Positions 11,701 to 27,200 of a DNA stretch of 64,000 nucleotides are shown piece after piece. Within the stretch, counting starts at the first letter, position 1, and each line of letters begins with the position of its first letter. The notes beneath the pieces were generated by a model, which was not told the DNA's origin, ran no database searches, and was given only the letters and a program-made list of their open reading frames with translations. This DNA is from Rotaria socialis (lineage: Eukaryota > Rotifera > Eurotatoria > Philodinida > Philodinidae): NCBI GenBank assembly GCA_905331475.1, contig CAJNYU010000560.1, forward strand, positions 1 through 64,000. The letters run 5' to 3'. The translations under genes were made by a program, and so were the position numbers.

Positions 11701-14700
11701 ACATCGCATGGAGAAGAGAAAAAAAATCATCGTTCAGTTGGAACCAACACTAGTGTCATACAAGCAATGTATCGTTCTCGTTCATTTTTCCCTGGCAATA
11801 GCTGACGAAGAAAAGCAGTCTTCGTCGTCTTCATCATTTTTTTTTCTTCCTCCCAAATAACCCGTACGTGTAAATGTGGACATGTAAAAAAAGAGAACGA
11901 CGCTAGGAGTACCCCTGTCAAACGCAGTGCGGGACAATTGAAACTTGCGTTCTTTTCCTTCTTCTCAGTGAAGTGAATTTCAACACAAACTAAGACATGG
12001 TAATGATCTATTTAGTCATTAGTACTCATAAGAGAGAACAGAATAACTAATTGATTAATTGAATATAATCATTTTTAGCTTGTTCCTGACCGCAAAACTG
12101 AAGCCAATGCAACAACGGTTTCAAGTGCAACAAAAAATAATTCTAAAAAGCGTGCAGCAGGAAATGCGACTTCAACTAAACCACGAAAGTAGATACGAAA
12201 AGTTTATTCCAATTAAAAGAAAAATATATGCTTTTTTCCTAATTGAAGGTCAAAAAAGATGTGTGCTGGACTTGATTTAGATGAAAATGATTTATCAAAA
12301 GATGGAGAAAATTCTCTGTCACAATCACTTTTCGATGATCAAACGTCATCAAGAACACGTAATAATTTCTTTTTTTCATTTCTAACGAAACCATACTGAT
12401 AATAGAAAACGAATCTCGTATATTTTAGCAATAACTGGTCAAAAAATGAATGATTCTCAATTGCCACGAGGTGCAACATTAAATGATTTAAATGACGATG
12501 GTGATGATATGGATGATCAACAAATTCAAGGTGATTCAAATCAAGTGAAAAAATATAATGATCCGGAAGCATGTGAACAAACTCATCATATTATAATTCC
12601 TAGTTATTCAGCGTGGTTTGATTATAATGCAATAAATTCAATTGAAAAACGTGCATTAAGCGAATTTTTCAATGGAAAAAATCGTTCCAAAGCACCAGAA
12701 ATGTATTTGAAAAAAGAAATGAAAAAGTCTTTTTCATATTTGCAATGTTTTTTTTTTGCTTTCAGTTATATGGCTTATCGAAATTTTATGATTGATACAT
12801 ATCGTTTAAATCCAAATGAATATTTAACTGTAACAGCATGCCGAAGAAATTTAGCCGGAGATGTTTGTGCTATAATGCGTATTCATGCATTTTTGGAACA
12901 ATGGGGATTAATAAATTATCAAGTCGATGCTGATTTACGTCCAACACCAATGGGACCACCATGCACATCACATTTCACTGTTTTAGGTGATACGCCTTGT
13001 GGTTTAGCTCCAGTTGGACATCCAAAAGGAATACAACGAGAAGTAATTGAATGAGAAGTATTTTTTTTTCATCGCATTTTGTTTTTTTTCCTTCTAAATA
13101 GAATTCAGCACCGAAACCAATCACAGATTTAAAACAAGAACCAAAACGTGAAGAACGTGATGTTGACAATAGTTTAGGTTTACGAACTGATCAATATCAT
13201 AAAAAACTTACTGTAGTAAGTAAAGTGTTTTGAATTTAGTTGTTTTAATGGTTTATATTTGATGAAAGAAACGTTAAACAGCATTCAAATAGTTCGAACA
13301 TTTCAGAAAAAAGCTTGTTTGTTATATAGTCGATGATAAATTTATTGTTGTCATCTATAGGATAACTGAAAGATGACTTAGTAGAGCTGGAACAACATTT
13401 TTTCCTTCAATGATACTTGAGAATTCTGTAAGAGTAAACAAGCGGTTGGTTCACAATTATTGAGTTTGAATGATTGATTGGATGACTAATTAAATCGAAT
13501 CCGAATTTAGAATGTCATCGGAGATATATGTGAAATATCTTATTAACAGAATGCAGATAATTTATAAAACTTATCTTTCTTTGTTCTCTGTTATAAAGTT
13601 AAATAAGAACAAATATGCTGATGGAATTCGACGATCAGTTTTGTTAGTGTAGTTTTGATGGATAGATGTATTTAAATAGAACGTTTTAGAACTTTGAACT
13701 TCGGTTATTTTAAATTCTGTGTGACGAGGCAATTGACACTGATGTTTTTTTCTTTACTTTAATTCTGTAAAAGTAATTTGAAGATGTTGATATATTGAGT
13801 ATTTGCAAGAAAAAGAACAGTGATCGTTAATTACTGTAATAAATCACTCATAGGTACCCAACATCTTCACTGAATTTATATGTAAAATTTAACTTTTTTC
13901 GTTCATCTTAGAATCCAAAAACGAAAGCAAAAGACTGGTCAGATCAAGAAATTCTTCTACTACTTGAAGGTAAAACTATTTAATCTTCTTTTTTTTTTGT
14001 GTTCCTTAATTAAAAATATCTTTTCGTAACTTTTAGGCCTTGAAATGTATAAAGATGATTGGAATAAAGTGTGTGAACATGTTGGTACACGTACACAAGA
14101 TGAATGTATATTAAAATTTCTTCAACTACCAATTGAAGATCCTTATTTGGAAGGCAATGGTTCATCGTTAGGTCCACTTGCTTATCAACCAGTGCCATTT
14201 AGTCAAAGTGGCAATCCCGTTATGTCAACTGTAGCTTTTCTTGCATCAATTGTTGATCCACGCGTTTCAAGTGCAGCTGTTAAAGCTGCTTTGGATGAAT
14301 TTTCTAAAATGCGTGACGAAGTTTCACCATCATTTATTGAAACAAATCGAGAAATTATTGAAAATGCTTTGAAAAAAGGAAAAAAACTTGATGAAAATGC
14401 AAGTTTAGAATTACTTGGATTAACTAGTAGTGCAGGTATGCTTCTAAAGAAAACATAGTTTTTCTATTACAACAAATAAAATATTGATGTTATTTTTAAG
14501 ATGAAAGTACCATAGATAAACCGAAAAATAGTACCGACAATGAAGACTCATCAAAAGTAAAACAAGAAAAAATGGATGTTAATGATGAACAACACACATC
14601 AACAGATAGATCTGTAAATAAATTTTTTTATATGATCTGAAATCTTCTATTGAAAACTTTTACATTTAGATCAATCATGAAGATGAATTGAAAAAAATGG

Positions 14701-16703
14701 ATGTTGATGAAAATGATAAATCTGCCACAGAAATTAATTCACAAAGTGGTGATACACAAATTATAACTGATGATGCATCATCAACTATTCCAAAAGCAAC
14801 AACAAATGCTGATCAAACTGCGAAAAAATCTTCAGCCAATGATGCTAATGAAAGAGATATTAAAACAGCTGCAGCAGGTGCACTTGCAGCAGCAGCAGTT
14901 AAAGCTAAAGTAAATCAATTGACTGAATATTTTAATAAAAACGGAATTGTGATTTGTTCTTGTTTTTAGTATTTGGCTTCGATTGAAGAACGTAAAATAA
15001 AATCTGCTGTTGCACAAGTTGTTGAAATGCAAATTAAAAAATTAGAAATTAAATTACGTCATTTCGAAGAATTAGAAACAATTATGGATCGTGAACGTGA
15101 AATGCTTGAAATTCAACGACAACAATTATTACAAGAACGACAACAATTTCAATTAGAGCAAATAAAAGCGACTGAATTAAAAAATCGTCAAACGACACAT
15201 CCTGTAACAGCACCATCAACTGTACATAATGCACAAACTTCAATTGTTAATACAAATGGCAAACAACAACCCAATGCTAGTCTATCACCACCACCACCAC
15301 CGCCGCCACCACCATCGGTATCAATAACGGCAGCAACAAGTATTCCTCCATCATCAATTAATGGAAATGAAGCACATATGCAAAGTGAAGAATCAACTGA
15401 TTCTCAACAAAGTGATGGTAAACAAAAATGAAACTTTCTATTCTATTTTTATTTGTAATTTTTTAGCTTCACCTGCTCCCATGACATCACCAAAAATGTT
15501 ATCATCATTAGTAAATGATAATCCTATACCTGAAGGTAAATTTTCTATGAATGTTTCTGTAGTACGCTCATGCCATTGCTTGTTTTAATTTTTACTCCGT
15601 GCTTGCTTCATCTCCGTTTTCCCTATTGTTTGTTGTAGTTTCCTAGTTGTTGCATGCCAATAGATGCATTAAAAAAAACATATATACATATACACGTAGA
15701 AAAAAGAAATGCTGACAACAAAAAACATGCGCTCTCTCGCTGGCCAGTTTATATAAATAATGAAATCTCAAGCACTCTATCGCTGTAGATAATACTTTTC
15801 TTTTAAAACATCTCATCCCTCCTTTTGATTAATGTTACTTAAAATGTAGATAATTTGCTTCAACAACATCTATTTTTAAAACTCAACAAACAAAAAAACA
15901 AATTAGGAAAACGGTTAGAATTTGCTCTAATGCTTTATTGACATTTATGATTCTTTGTTGCCTATCTTTCTCTGAACTTGTGGAATTAGTTGGGGCTTAA
16001 TTTAATACATATATACTTGATATTTGACTATTTCTTTTTATTTGGTTTTATGATTGACTTTGAATACAATATTTTCCTTTTCGTTTTACCTATCTATGTG
16101 GTGTTGGTTTTCTCTATCTCTATGTTGATGTTTTCTGGCCAAGATGAGTAAAAAATTTGAGAGAGAGAGAGAGAGCGCATATATTTGTTATGTTTATTGT
16201 CCTTGTCTGCATGTTCACTTCGTGTATATGATTTTTTTCACTATTGCCATTGTTTTGTATACACACATACATATATATATATATATATATTTATTTATAT
16301 CTATATATTTGGGATTGCATGCATCATCTTATCTTTTATTTAGTGAAAGACAATGAATTGATGCATGAAGAAAAAAAAATTTTGTTTTAATTTCCATGGA
16401 CCTATGTTGTTATATTGTATTCTTCCTTTATTTATTGTGTATTTGACTATATACAATAATTTGTCTTTCCTTTTTTTTTCTTGTTATTATTTCTTTCCAA
16501 TTTCAGGCAGTACAGTAGAAGCGACAACAACATGTACAACCACTGCTACAACATCTTCTCTTGGTGTTACAGTTACTAATACAACAATCACTACAAGTGA
16601 AAAAATGCTCATTGTAAACACTGGTGAAAATGGTAGCGATGAAAATACTATTGCAAATAGTGCTCCTGTACCTATCATTACAGAAAATGACAATTGCCAA
16701 TAA
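8788..16703 (+). CDS. SMARCC: SWI/SNF (BAF) scaffold subunit SMARCC1/2, about 17 exons
   Basis: Core scaffold of BAF-type nuclear chromatin remodellers. The protein is about 1,100 residues, as in vertebrates. The order is family-typical: N-terminal module ([18 protein letters not shown], then [11 protein letters not shown] near residue 270); basic linker; SWIRM at about residues 415-510 ([32 protein letters not shown]); SANT at about 600-650 ([21 protein letters not shown]); the [10 protein letters not shown] and [17 protein letters not shown] segments; an acidic KMDV-rich region; an Ala-rich stretch; and a coiled coil ([19 protein letters not shown]). A proline run follows. Introns are short except 9936-12078, about 13214-13910 and 15536-16506. 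The last exon (16507-16703) adds a Thr-rich tail. The exon ending at 15535 could instead read through to a stop at 15588 or join the zinc-finger exon at 17202; all acceptors share phase 1. Identity is certain; the exact 3' end is not. Confidence 0.94.
9936..12078 (+). other. Largest SMARCC intron (2.1 kb)
   Basis: Bounded by GTGGTAAGAA on the left and TTTTTAG/CTTGTTCCTG on the right, between the exon ending [10 protein letters not shown] and the exon starting LVPDRKTEA. It holds a fold-back element (listed separately) and otherwise AT-rich sequence. Open frames in it are short and look like chance. Confidence 0.75.
10288..11187. mobile_element. Fold-back element, two arms of about 200 bp, inside SMARCC intron
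   Basis: The left arm (about 10288-10488) is similar, along nearly its full length, to the reverse complement of the right arm (about 10985-11187). Blocks shared in order include CTTTGCAATAAT, TTGGAGACTTCTAATTCAG, CATATTTTTCTAGG and CTAAACGCATGAAAAA. About 500 bp of unrelated AT-rich sequence separates the arms. No transposase is present. The structure fits a fold-back or MITE-like non-autonomous element, or an inverted duplication. Termini are approximate and no target-site duplication was identified. Confidence 0.75.
16157..16292 (+). repeat. GA and TA microsatellites in SMARCC 3' intron
   Basis: A (GA)n run lies at about 16158-16175 and a (TA)n run at about 16271-16290, both inside the 970-bp intron between the SMARCC exon ending at 15535 and the exon starting at 16507. 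A further short (TA)n run lies near 16972-16986. They have no coding role. Confidence 0.7.
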
Positions 16704-17128
16704 TAATAATTATTAACGAAATAAAAACCTTTTGTGTTTTCTCATCTTTTTTTTCTTTTCTGTGTTTTTTGTCTCTATCTGTCTGTCTCTGTTTCGCTCG
16801 AATGTATTCTCTTAAAAAGTTGCCAACCAGGCGTTCAACTCATTTGAATGATCTTTGTGTTTCGTCTGTTATTAGAATTTGATCATTTTTTGTTCTTTCT
16901 TCTCTTATTCTTTTCAAATAACGCATACACTACTCACTGCCACTTACATACAAAAAAAAATATAGTGTATTATATATATATATATACCTTTACTTCTATT
17001 AGAAAATCAAATTTATATCTTTTCTTGTTAGAGCTAAAGCAAAACATGAAACAAAAGAAAAGATGTGTATGTGCTATAAAAACGCGTCTTATATTATTTC
17101 TTATTTGTTGTTTATCATTAAAAAATGA

Positions 17129-17688
<560 letters not shown>

Positions 17689-18182
17689 TTGTTAATATAG
17701 ACAATCATATTTATGAACAAACGGTCGATCGCTTCTTCCTTTTCTTTTGTCTTTCAATAATTCATTTTCTTTTTTTTTCGTTTCTTTTGCTAGATCTTCG
17801 TTTTTCTATTTCTTTAACTGAACAAAAACAGTTTTATGTAGATATTATTTATAACGTGATATTAACGAACGAACAGTATTATACACAAGAGACAATAATT
17901 CTAAGTATTTATTAAATGTGATAAAACCTAGCAAACATTCTATAACGAAATTTTCGATTCCGTATCGCTCAATGTTTCTTTTTTGTATATAGATAGAATA
18001 TGGGGCGTATATTTAAAATGGACTTTGTCGTGAAAATTTTCTATTGAAACAATAATTTAATTCGTATAATAAATAATCGTTTGTATTTTTTCCTTTTATA
18101 GCGCAATATATAATTTAGATTTGTTTTTTTTTGTTCCACATTAAATTCTATAAATAAAAATTTGCTTTTAGAAAAATAAATT
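17689..18182. other. Spacer before KRR1
   Basis: About 490 bp of AT-rich sequence with long T-runs. Presumably it holds the 3' untranslated region of the zinc-finger exons and the KRR1 promoter. No coding frame or clear motif is seen. Confidence 0.5.
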
Positions 18183-19740
<1,558 letters not shown>

Positions 19741-19819
19741 TTTTTATTTTTAAAATAAAAATTTTATGAGGCTTATTGTTGTTCATGAAAATTGTTTTTT
19801 TTGTGTTTGATAAATAAAA

Positions 19820-20266
19820 CTAAACTAACATGATTAATATACCAATCATGAATAGAAAAGAGTAAGTTGCTTTTCTTGGAGCTGATGAAATTGCTGTTGA
19901 TGTATCATCAAGACAGGAACCTGATAAACAACGAAGTTTAGTGGTACAAATAACATTACCTTGATGTTGACATTTTAAATCAGCAATATGATTTTTTCCA
20001 TCCCATAAACCTTTACAACGATTTTGATTTAAATATAAATCAACTTGATTATTTCCCAATGTACCAACACCAATTTGTAATGAACCATATTTAACAGTAA
20101 GCGTCGATCGTTTTTGATTTAATATAAATGGGCCATTGGGTTCACATGTTTCCTTTGAAGAACTACATTCACATTCATGAATTAAAAATATTCCATTCAA
20201 GTTTTGACTTGAGATTGTTCGTAGATATGTAAAACCTAGAATTAATGTAACTATTGTATGAAACAT
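19820..20266 (-). CDS. Small Cys-rich secreted protein, probably GPI-anchored
   Basis: A single-exon frame of 148 residues from the ATG at 20266; an in-frame ATG at 20326 would add 20 residues but bury the signal peptide. The N-terminus (MFHTIVTLILGFTYLRTISS) is a classical signal peptide. The mature part has regularly placed cysteines (CECSSSKETC, then NRCKGLWDG, KCQHQG, VICTTKLRCLSGSC), suggesting disulfide bonds. The C-terminus has a small-residue stretch (STAISSAPRK) followed by a hydrophobic tail ending the protein (YSFLFMIGILIMLV), the layout of a GPI-attachment signal. I do not recognise the family. Its 3' end faces KRR1 at 79 bp, so the two 3' untranslated regions probably overlap. 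Confidence 0.75.
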   Translation of the reverse strand: MFHTIVTLILGFTYLRTISSQNLNGIFLIHECECSSSKETCEPNGPFILNQKRSTLTVKYGSLQIGVGTLGNNQVDLYLNQNRCKGLWDGKNHIADLKCQHQGNVICTTKLRCLSGSCLDDTSTAISSAPRKATYSFLFMIGILIMLV

Positions 20267-20326
20267 ATTTAAATGAATCTTCTCAAAATTGAAGAAAGAA
20301 CAAGATTTATAAATGAACAGTTTCAT

Positions 20327-21270
20327 GTAATTGATATGTTAAGCTTGTGCATGCTGAATATATAGATTAAAGTACAAGTAATATGAGATATTTTATATAT
20401 TTAACATGAATCTCATGGTTAAGTCTTGAAAGAAAAAGATTCATTTATTCATAATACTTGTGTATCCATGAAATAAAAGATTTTAAACAAGGTGAATATT
20501 ATAAAATAGACAATCATACTTCAGTATGTTATCCTAACAGTATATGCATTTGTTCGTAATTCATGAGCCAAAATGTTATCAGTATTACTTATATGAATAG
20601 AATGTATAAAGAAAAAAAATATTCAATCGTGATACTTCTTTCATAGTTTGCAGCCATTATGAGGATGTTATGTTTCTGTATGAAAAATATTGTACAAAAT
20701 CTATGCATTAGTTGTTGATAGACACTTTTTCTACAACGAGTAAGATGGCACGCCATATGAATAGTATAGCTGAGAATATGGTTGTTGTAACGTATTTTTC
20801 TATTAAAATATTTATTATATACCATAACCAAATTCGTTTTCATAAAAACTATTTAAAGTGTGTATTTGACTGAAGCTAATCATTGAAATAGAATTTAATT
20901 CTCAAGAGTAAAGTGAGGGTTTAGGTTGACCATAGATTATGTGCGATCATTTTTATAACTGTGTCTCTTCATTCATATCTACAACCAAACCCTCAAGCCA
21001 CTCCTATGATCAATTATCTTGTAGATATCATCATAAAGAAATTAGTGGTGATATATTCTCTAAGAAACTTTATTTTAGCACAAATGCCAAAAAGAACAAT
21101 ACAAGAAAATACAAATGAAAGAGTTCTTTTGATACTCTTTTTATGATGCATAGAAAAATAAGTTTCATAATATGCAAAGAAATATCGCTGAAGAACAAAT
21201 CACAGGTTCGTTACTATGTGAAAATAATATTGTAATATTTTCTCTTACAGCACAGAAAACGAAAACCAAA
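20327..21270. other. AT-rich spacer without recognised genes
   Basis: About 940 bp. Two short frames (20589-20843 minus and 20961-21146 plus) have no recognisable domain and look like chance. No repeat or RNA gene was seen. Confidence 0.5.
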
Positions 21271-24200
21271 CTAAATATTATTTAGTTTTTCTCGATGACC
21301 ATTATTTAATAACCAAGAATTTTTAGCTGTTGTTAAACATTGTCGCACTTGACGATCATCGAATTTTTGATCAAATACAACTCGAGTTATTGTATTATAG
21401 AATTGATTTGATATAGTTGGTAAATTCATTGTTTTACTTTTCGCATTATTGATTTGTGTATTTTTCAAAAGTAAAATAAATCGATTCACTCCATTAGTTC
21501 TTTCGTGTGGTTTTTTTGATTGTATCAATCGATTCAATGTATTCATTGTATCCGTTGGCATATTGAGACGAACTAAAAGTATTTCCATTAGTAATTGATC
21601 GCACTGGGCATCGCTTGAAAAAATCTAATAAACCAAAAGGTCAAGCATATATATTTTGAGTAAGTTTTTCAAGGTTTCGTTCTTTACCTTGCCACGATTT
21701 TCAGCAATTAATGTTTCCCATTCGTTGCATGATATTTCAGTAAATTTATGAGCATTTCTTATTACAATATTAATAGCTTGAATAAACTTTTGAAGCAAAA
21801 GTTCCGATGGAAGTTGTTGATTAAGAAGACATGTATGTAGTTGGTGTACTGCAAGTGCGTTCATTGATGCATCATTTGATTCCAAATTACGAAACAGTTC
21901 ACGATGCATAGCAGGCGATTCATTTTTATTATCATTCTTAGGAATAGCATCAGCTAAAATTTTAAAAAGAAGGTTATTCATTTAAAGAAATTTCATAATC
22001 TTGCAAATATCAATCTCATCTGTTCTGTTATTGTTTCTATTTTCTGACACTATAAAATAATATCCATTTAAAATACAACCCTTTTAGATTCGGATTATCG
22101 GTGTCTAATACATTAATTACCATATTAAATCGAGTAACTTTATTTATTGATCAACTCATTTTTCGATATGAAACTATTGAGTATGTTTAGTTGTCTTATT
22201 CATATGTGAAGAGAATGATATGTAATTAGCATAATCCATTTTCAATCAAAAATACTATTATAATCATTGGAACCATGCAGTAACAAAGGCTGAAGTTAAT
22301 ATTTAGTAAATGAACCATCGCTTTCGTTAAAATGGTTTTGAATGATAGCCTTTTAAAATTTTTTTACCTTCCGTTTCTAATGACTTCGGAAGAAGCGATC
22401 ATAAAACTTTGTTATTCATAAGTGATTTTGATATTTCAAATCAGTTAAGAATTGAAAATAAATTATCTTTGACTCGCTCAAATAGTATGATTCTTACTCG
22501 ATGCGAAGCTCGTTTGTTTTGATGAAATCAGTATTCATTTTCTAGAACGATTCTTTCTAAATGATCTCTACAAAAATAATGAAATAAAACATCAAATAGG
22601 TTTCTAGTAGCAACAAAATGAAATAGTGTGATTAAACGAAACGGAAAATATTCCATTGGTTTGTTGTATCATTACTAAAAATGTATTCTCTATATGACAA
22701 AAGAATGTCAACCTCTACATATAAATAATTCATACAAATCACTAGAAGATGACTAGTGCCACAACATCTTCCAGTTATTCTCGAACAGTATGAACTATCG
22801 ATAAAATGTTAGGAGAGTGTTTAATTTAAAAATTAGAAACATTAATCAAAATAGCTTTCATCTTTTTAAATATGGGTTCAATTACATAGAATTCGATCTG
22901 AAAACGCATCAATACCAAAGAATGATTTTTCTTCTATTTCATATACTTTTCTTGAACAAAACAAAACACAATTGCCTCGTCTACTAAATAATCTAATATC
23001 TTCTTGGCGTTATATCATTGTTTAACTTACGTTCTTTATTTTCATCAGCTGTATTATCTGGTGTTTGTTCCCAACATGATTTTAATTTTTGTTTGAATGT
23101 AGTTTTATTAAACATTGATGATTGTTGAGCAATATCTTTTAATTGTTCATTCCGATCTCGTCGATTACAAAGAATTTTCAATATATTCATCATTGCTTTT
23201 CTCCAGTCTGCAACAACATATTTTCCATTTTGAGCTGTTAACATAATTGTAATTTGATTAACAATTTGATTGTTTTCTTGATTATTTTCAATTAAATTGA
23301 GAAATACTTTCGGTGATGAATGAACATTAGATTTAAGTAATTCAATAAGATATTGAAGAAGATTTTTTAATGATTTATTATTAAAATTTGAATGGTTATA
23401 AATTAGATTAGATATTTCAAGTGTTTGTTCAATGGATAAAAATTCGTTATCAAATGTATAAAGCAGAAAATGAATTAATTTTTCAAAATCATCTTGATGC
23501 TTCAACTCATTTTTAATAAAATCAATTAAGTTGGAAAAATTAATTTGATTTAAATTTGTTTTTAATATGTCAATCAATGAATCAACATTCAATATTGGTG
23601 TTAAACGAGTTAGAATAAGTTTATATTGTTGTTCAGAAAGAACTGACGAAAAATAATTTCTTTTTTGTTCCAAAATAGTTTTTAAACGTTGATGAAACGA
23701 AGCAAAATTCGATAAATTTGAGTAATTAGCGTCGGCTATGACAAGAATAATTGTTGATACAAAACAACGAACTATTTCAAATTCAATCGATATCTCTTTG
23801 AAATCGATCGATTGAGAAATTTCTTCTAAGAAAGTGAAAAATTCTAAATGAGACTACGAAAAAACAAAATATTCTAGAAATATAAAAAGTTCAATTTTGT
23901 TTTCCTACTTGATAATCTTGTAAAAGAATATTATTTAACAGTTCGTTGAGTTTAGTTCGATTAATTATTGGCAAGTTTTTTTTATTGCAACGAAACTTTA
24001 CATAGTTTTCATTGATTAATCGATAACGTTTTTTCCCAAGAATTTGTTTTTGAACGAAAATTTTTAATTCTTGACATTTCTCATTGGAAAATTTTTCTCG
24101 ATCTTCAAATATTTGTATAATTGTTTGAGTCAAGAAATCATATAATTCTTCATTATTTATCAATGGTCTTTTTTTAAGTAAGCAAAGAAGATCATTTAAA

Positions 24201-27200
24201 TCTAATTGCGTTCTTGAACAATATGTTTTCAATTCATTCAATGATATAGGAAAAGAATAATAGGACAGTAATCGTTGTTGCTCAGCATTTGATAACGGCC
24301 GAACAATTATTGATTGATACAGAAATTTATCCAGTAATTCTTTTAGTTGTTCGGATGAAAATGTTTTTGTATCAGTACAAATCGTTTCCATCAGAGAAAT
24401 CAAACGGGATAGAACATGATTATCAATTATTGGAATAGTATCTTCTGATTTGTTTGGCTAGAATGAATAAATGCAATTTAGTAGGAAAAAAAATATCAAA
24501 TAGGATTCGTTTAGATTGTTTCTTTATGCGTTTTCTTACACTTTTCGTTGATAGATATTAATATTAAATGTTGATTGACATGAAAATGTAACTAACGAAG
24601 ATCTTTTCACTTTTGAGGCAAGTTCTTATCTGACATTTATATGAATGAGAATTTCAGTCATTAGTTAGCATTTTTATGTCGTGAATTCGTTTGCTCTTTC
24701 ATAGAGAAAATGATGAAATAAACAATATTAGTTAGTTTTCTATAAATTTTCTAGATTATTATCAAAAATGAAGTTAGTTCGTGCCGTTTTCTCAGAATCG
24801 AATCGAATGAATCATAGTTCTGATACTTGTGAAATGAGAAAAGAAAAGATTTTTCTTGGAGACACTTTAATCTTACTGTAAATTCGATCATTAATTTAAA
24901 ACTAAATGTAAAAGAGAATTTCGTTCAAGAGCTTTTTTTTTGTTTAAGTCTACTAAACACTCCGAAATCTTTCTTGAAGACAATTCAAGTCGATCTTCAG
25001 AGTTTGCCGAAGTCAAAGAATTTCACTTCACAGAACTGCACAGTAAACATATTTTATCTAGCTTTTATGTGAAGTCTTCGTGAATACATATCGAAACGGA
25101 GAATCTACTAATAAAAAGGTTCCGATCCAATTCAATCTTTGTCTTTCACACTAGAACGATTGATAATATGAATATATAGTTTTTTTTTCTTCAGATTTTT
25201 AAAATACAAATAATTGGAAATCAGTAGATAACATGCTACAACAATCTACCTGATCATTACATTGAGATAAATTATTAATATCAGATGAAGCGTGTTCTAT
25301 CTAAATATAACGAAAAAAAACACAGAAAAAATTTGAAAAATTAAAATAAATAAATAATTAATTTACTTTTTCATTATTAAAGGTTGGTTTTTTTCTATCC
25401 AGTATCAATTTTATTGCTTCGTAAACAAATTTTTTCTCGTCAACACTATCACTTTCTAATTTAATTCTAAGTTGATTTAATTCGTGAATAGTTATTGGTG
25501 CGTTTCCTTGATTCAAATAGAATTGAAAATAAAATTTTTGTATAGAATTAAATAATGAGGATTGAATAGCTAATTTTAGTAAATATTCATATTGATCTTT
25601 ACTTAAATGGCCACTACTAGTCATTAATAAGACAGCAAAATACCACATTGCATTATCTACAATGATTGCTTCCGATTTTATGGGTTCATTAAAATCTATT
25701 TTTAAAATTGTTTCAAACTCGGAGATCCATTTGTTTAGGTCAGCTGTTATTTTATCATTTTTAAATAATCCTAATCGTTCTTTCCAAACTTCTTTTAGAC
25801 GACTATGTTCAAAACGTTTCATACGAACATTCAAACATGAATGAAGCTCATTAAGTTGTTCGTTTGAAAAAATATCTTTCTTTAAATCAAATAAAATTGT
25901 TTTCGTAAAATTTTCACAGCATTTCACATCCATATATGTGCTTGATTTGAGTGCACATTTGATTAAATTAAATAAAGTCGTGGATATAGGTGTTGTTGAG
26001 CGAAGAATGTGTTCTTGAAAATCGTTAAATGTGGTTTTTTGAATTTGTTTCGTATTTTTCATATGTTCCGCTAAAGTATTTAAAGGTAGTAAAGTACGTT
26101 GCCGAGAAAATATTGACCGATCTTCATTTACTAGATTATGTTTTGTTGGTAGTAAAATATTTTTCAGGCGATATAATTTTGAATATTGATCATTTGTAAA
26201 TAGATAAGTATTTTGGGCAATATGACAAAAAAGCGAATAGAAAATTGATTCTTTTTCATGAAAATGTTTTGAAAGCTTTTCTCCATTTTGTCGTTGAAGC
26301 TGTTTTATCAATGAAAGAAACGATTCAAATGTTTTATTTCTTTCTTCAATAGTTTGCGAACTATTTAGTAATTTTGTTGATTGATTATAAACTTGTTGAA
26401 TGGTATCTAGATCTTTTTGATTACTAATTATTTCTAGTGAAGATACTGATGAAATAGATTTTGATTGGTTTCGATCTTTCTTATTTGTAACGTCAACAGA
26501 AGTACGATCACCGGATGCAACTTTCGAATGGCCTTGTTTCTTAGGACAATCATATTGTACATGACCATATTCACCACAAATATAACAATCATCTAGTATA
26601 AATAACATGTTGTAGTTTTGAAAAGATATTGAAATATTTTTATTACTTACAAAGTCGAAGATCAACTCCGTACTTGTTATCGAATGGAGGTGCTCGACGT
26701 CCTTTAGCCACATTATCATTGGGTCCTTTGATCAGACTATTTTTGTCATTTTTACCTGTGAAGTTTCGATGATTGTTGCTGCGAGCTGAATTTTCCTTTT
26801 GATTACTTCGTTCAAATTTTTGATGATCTATTTAGTTATAGTGATGAACGCTAATGGTACACAAGAATGTGGAATGATCGGTAGTTTTTGGTTTTTTAGG
26901 ATTCAGTAACTCTTCCTGTTGCACTGTAAACGAAGATTTTCGAAATATCAACTGAACTGCTCTTATGTGTCAGTTTGAAATTATATTAAAGATCGATAAT
27001 CAATGTACAAACGAAGGTTTGTATTCTAATTTCGAAACGCATGATGATTTATTCAGTGTCCAAAGATTTTGCGTATCTGAATTTCTGCTCTATGAATGAT
27101 AATATAAAATTGAAAAACTTTCGAACTGCTAAGCTTCTGTGGATATTTTCTTAGTCTCTTGCTTTGCTTTTCATCGACATTTTTCTATTGGAAAACATAT

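Noticed and set aside
14832..15032. Minus-strand frames rich in Cys and Phe opposite SMARCC exons
   Set aside because: Shadow of the plus-strand Ala-rich and coiled-coil coding sequence; no splice structure or domain of its own.
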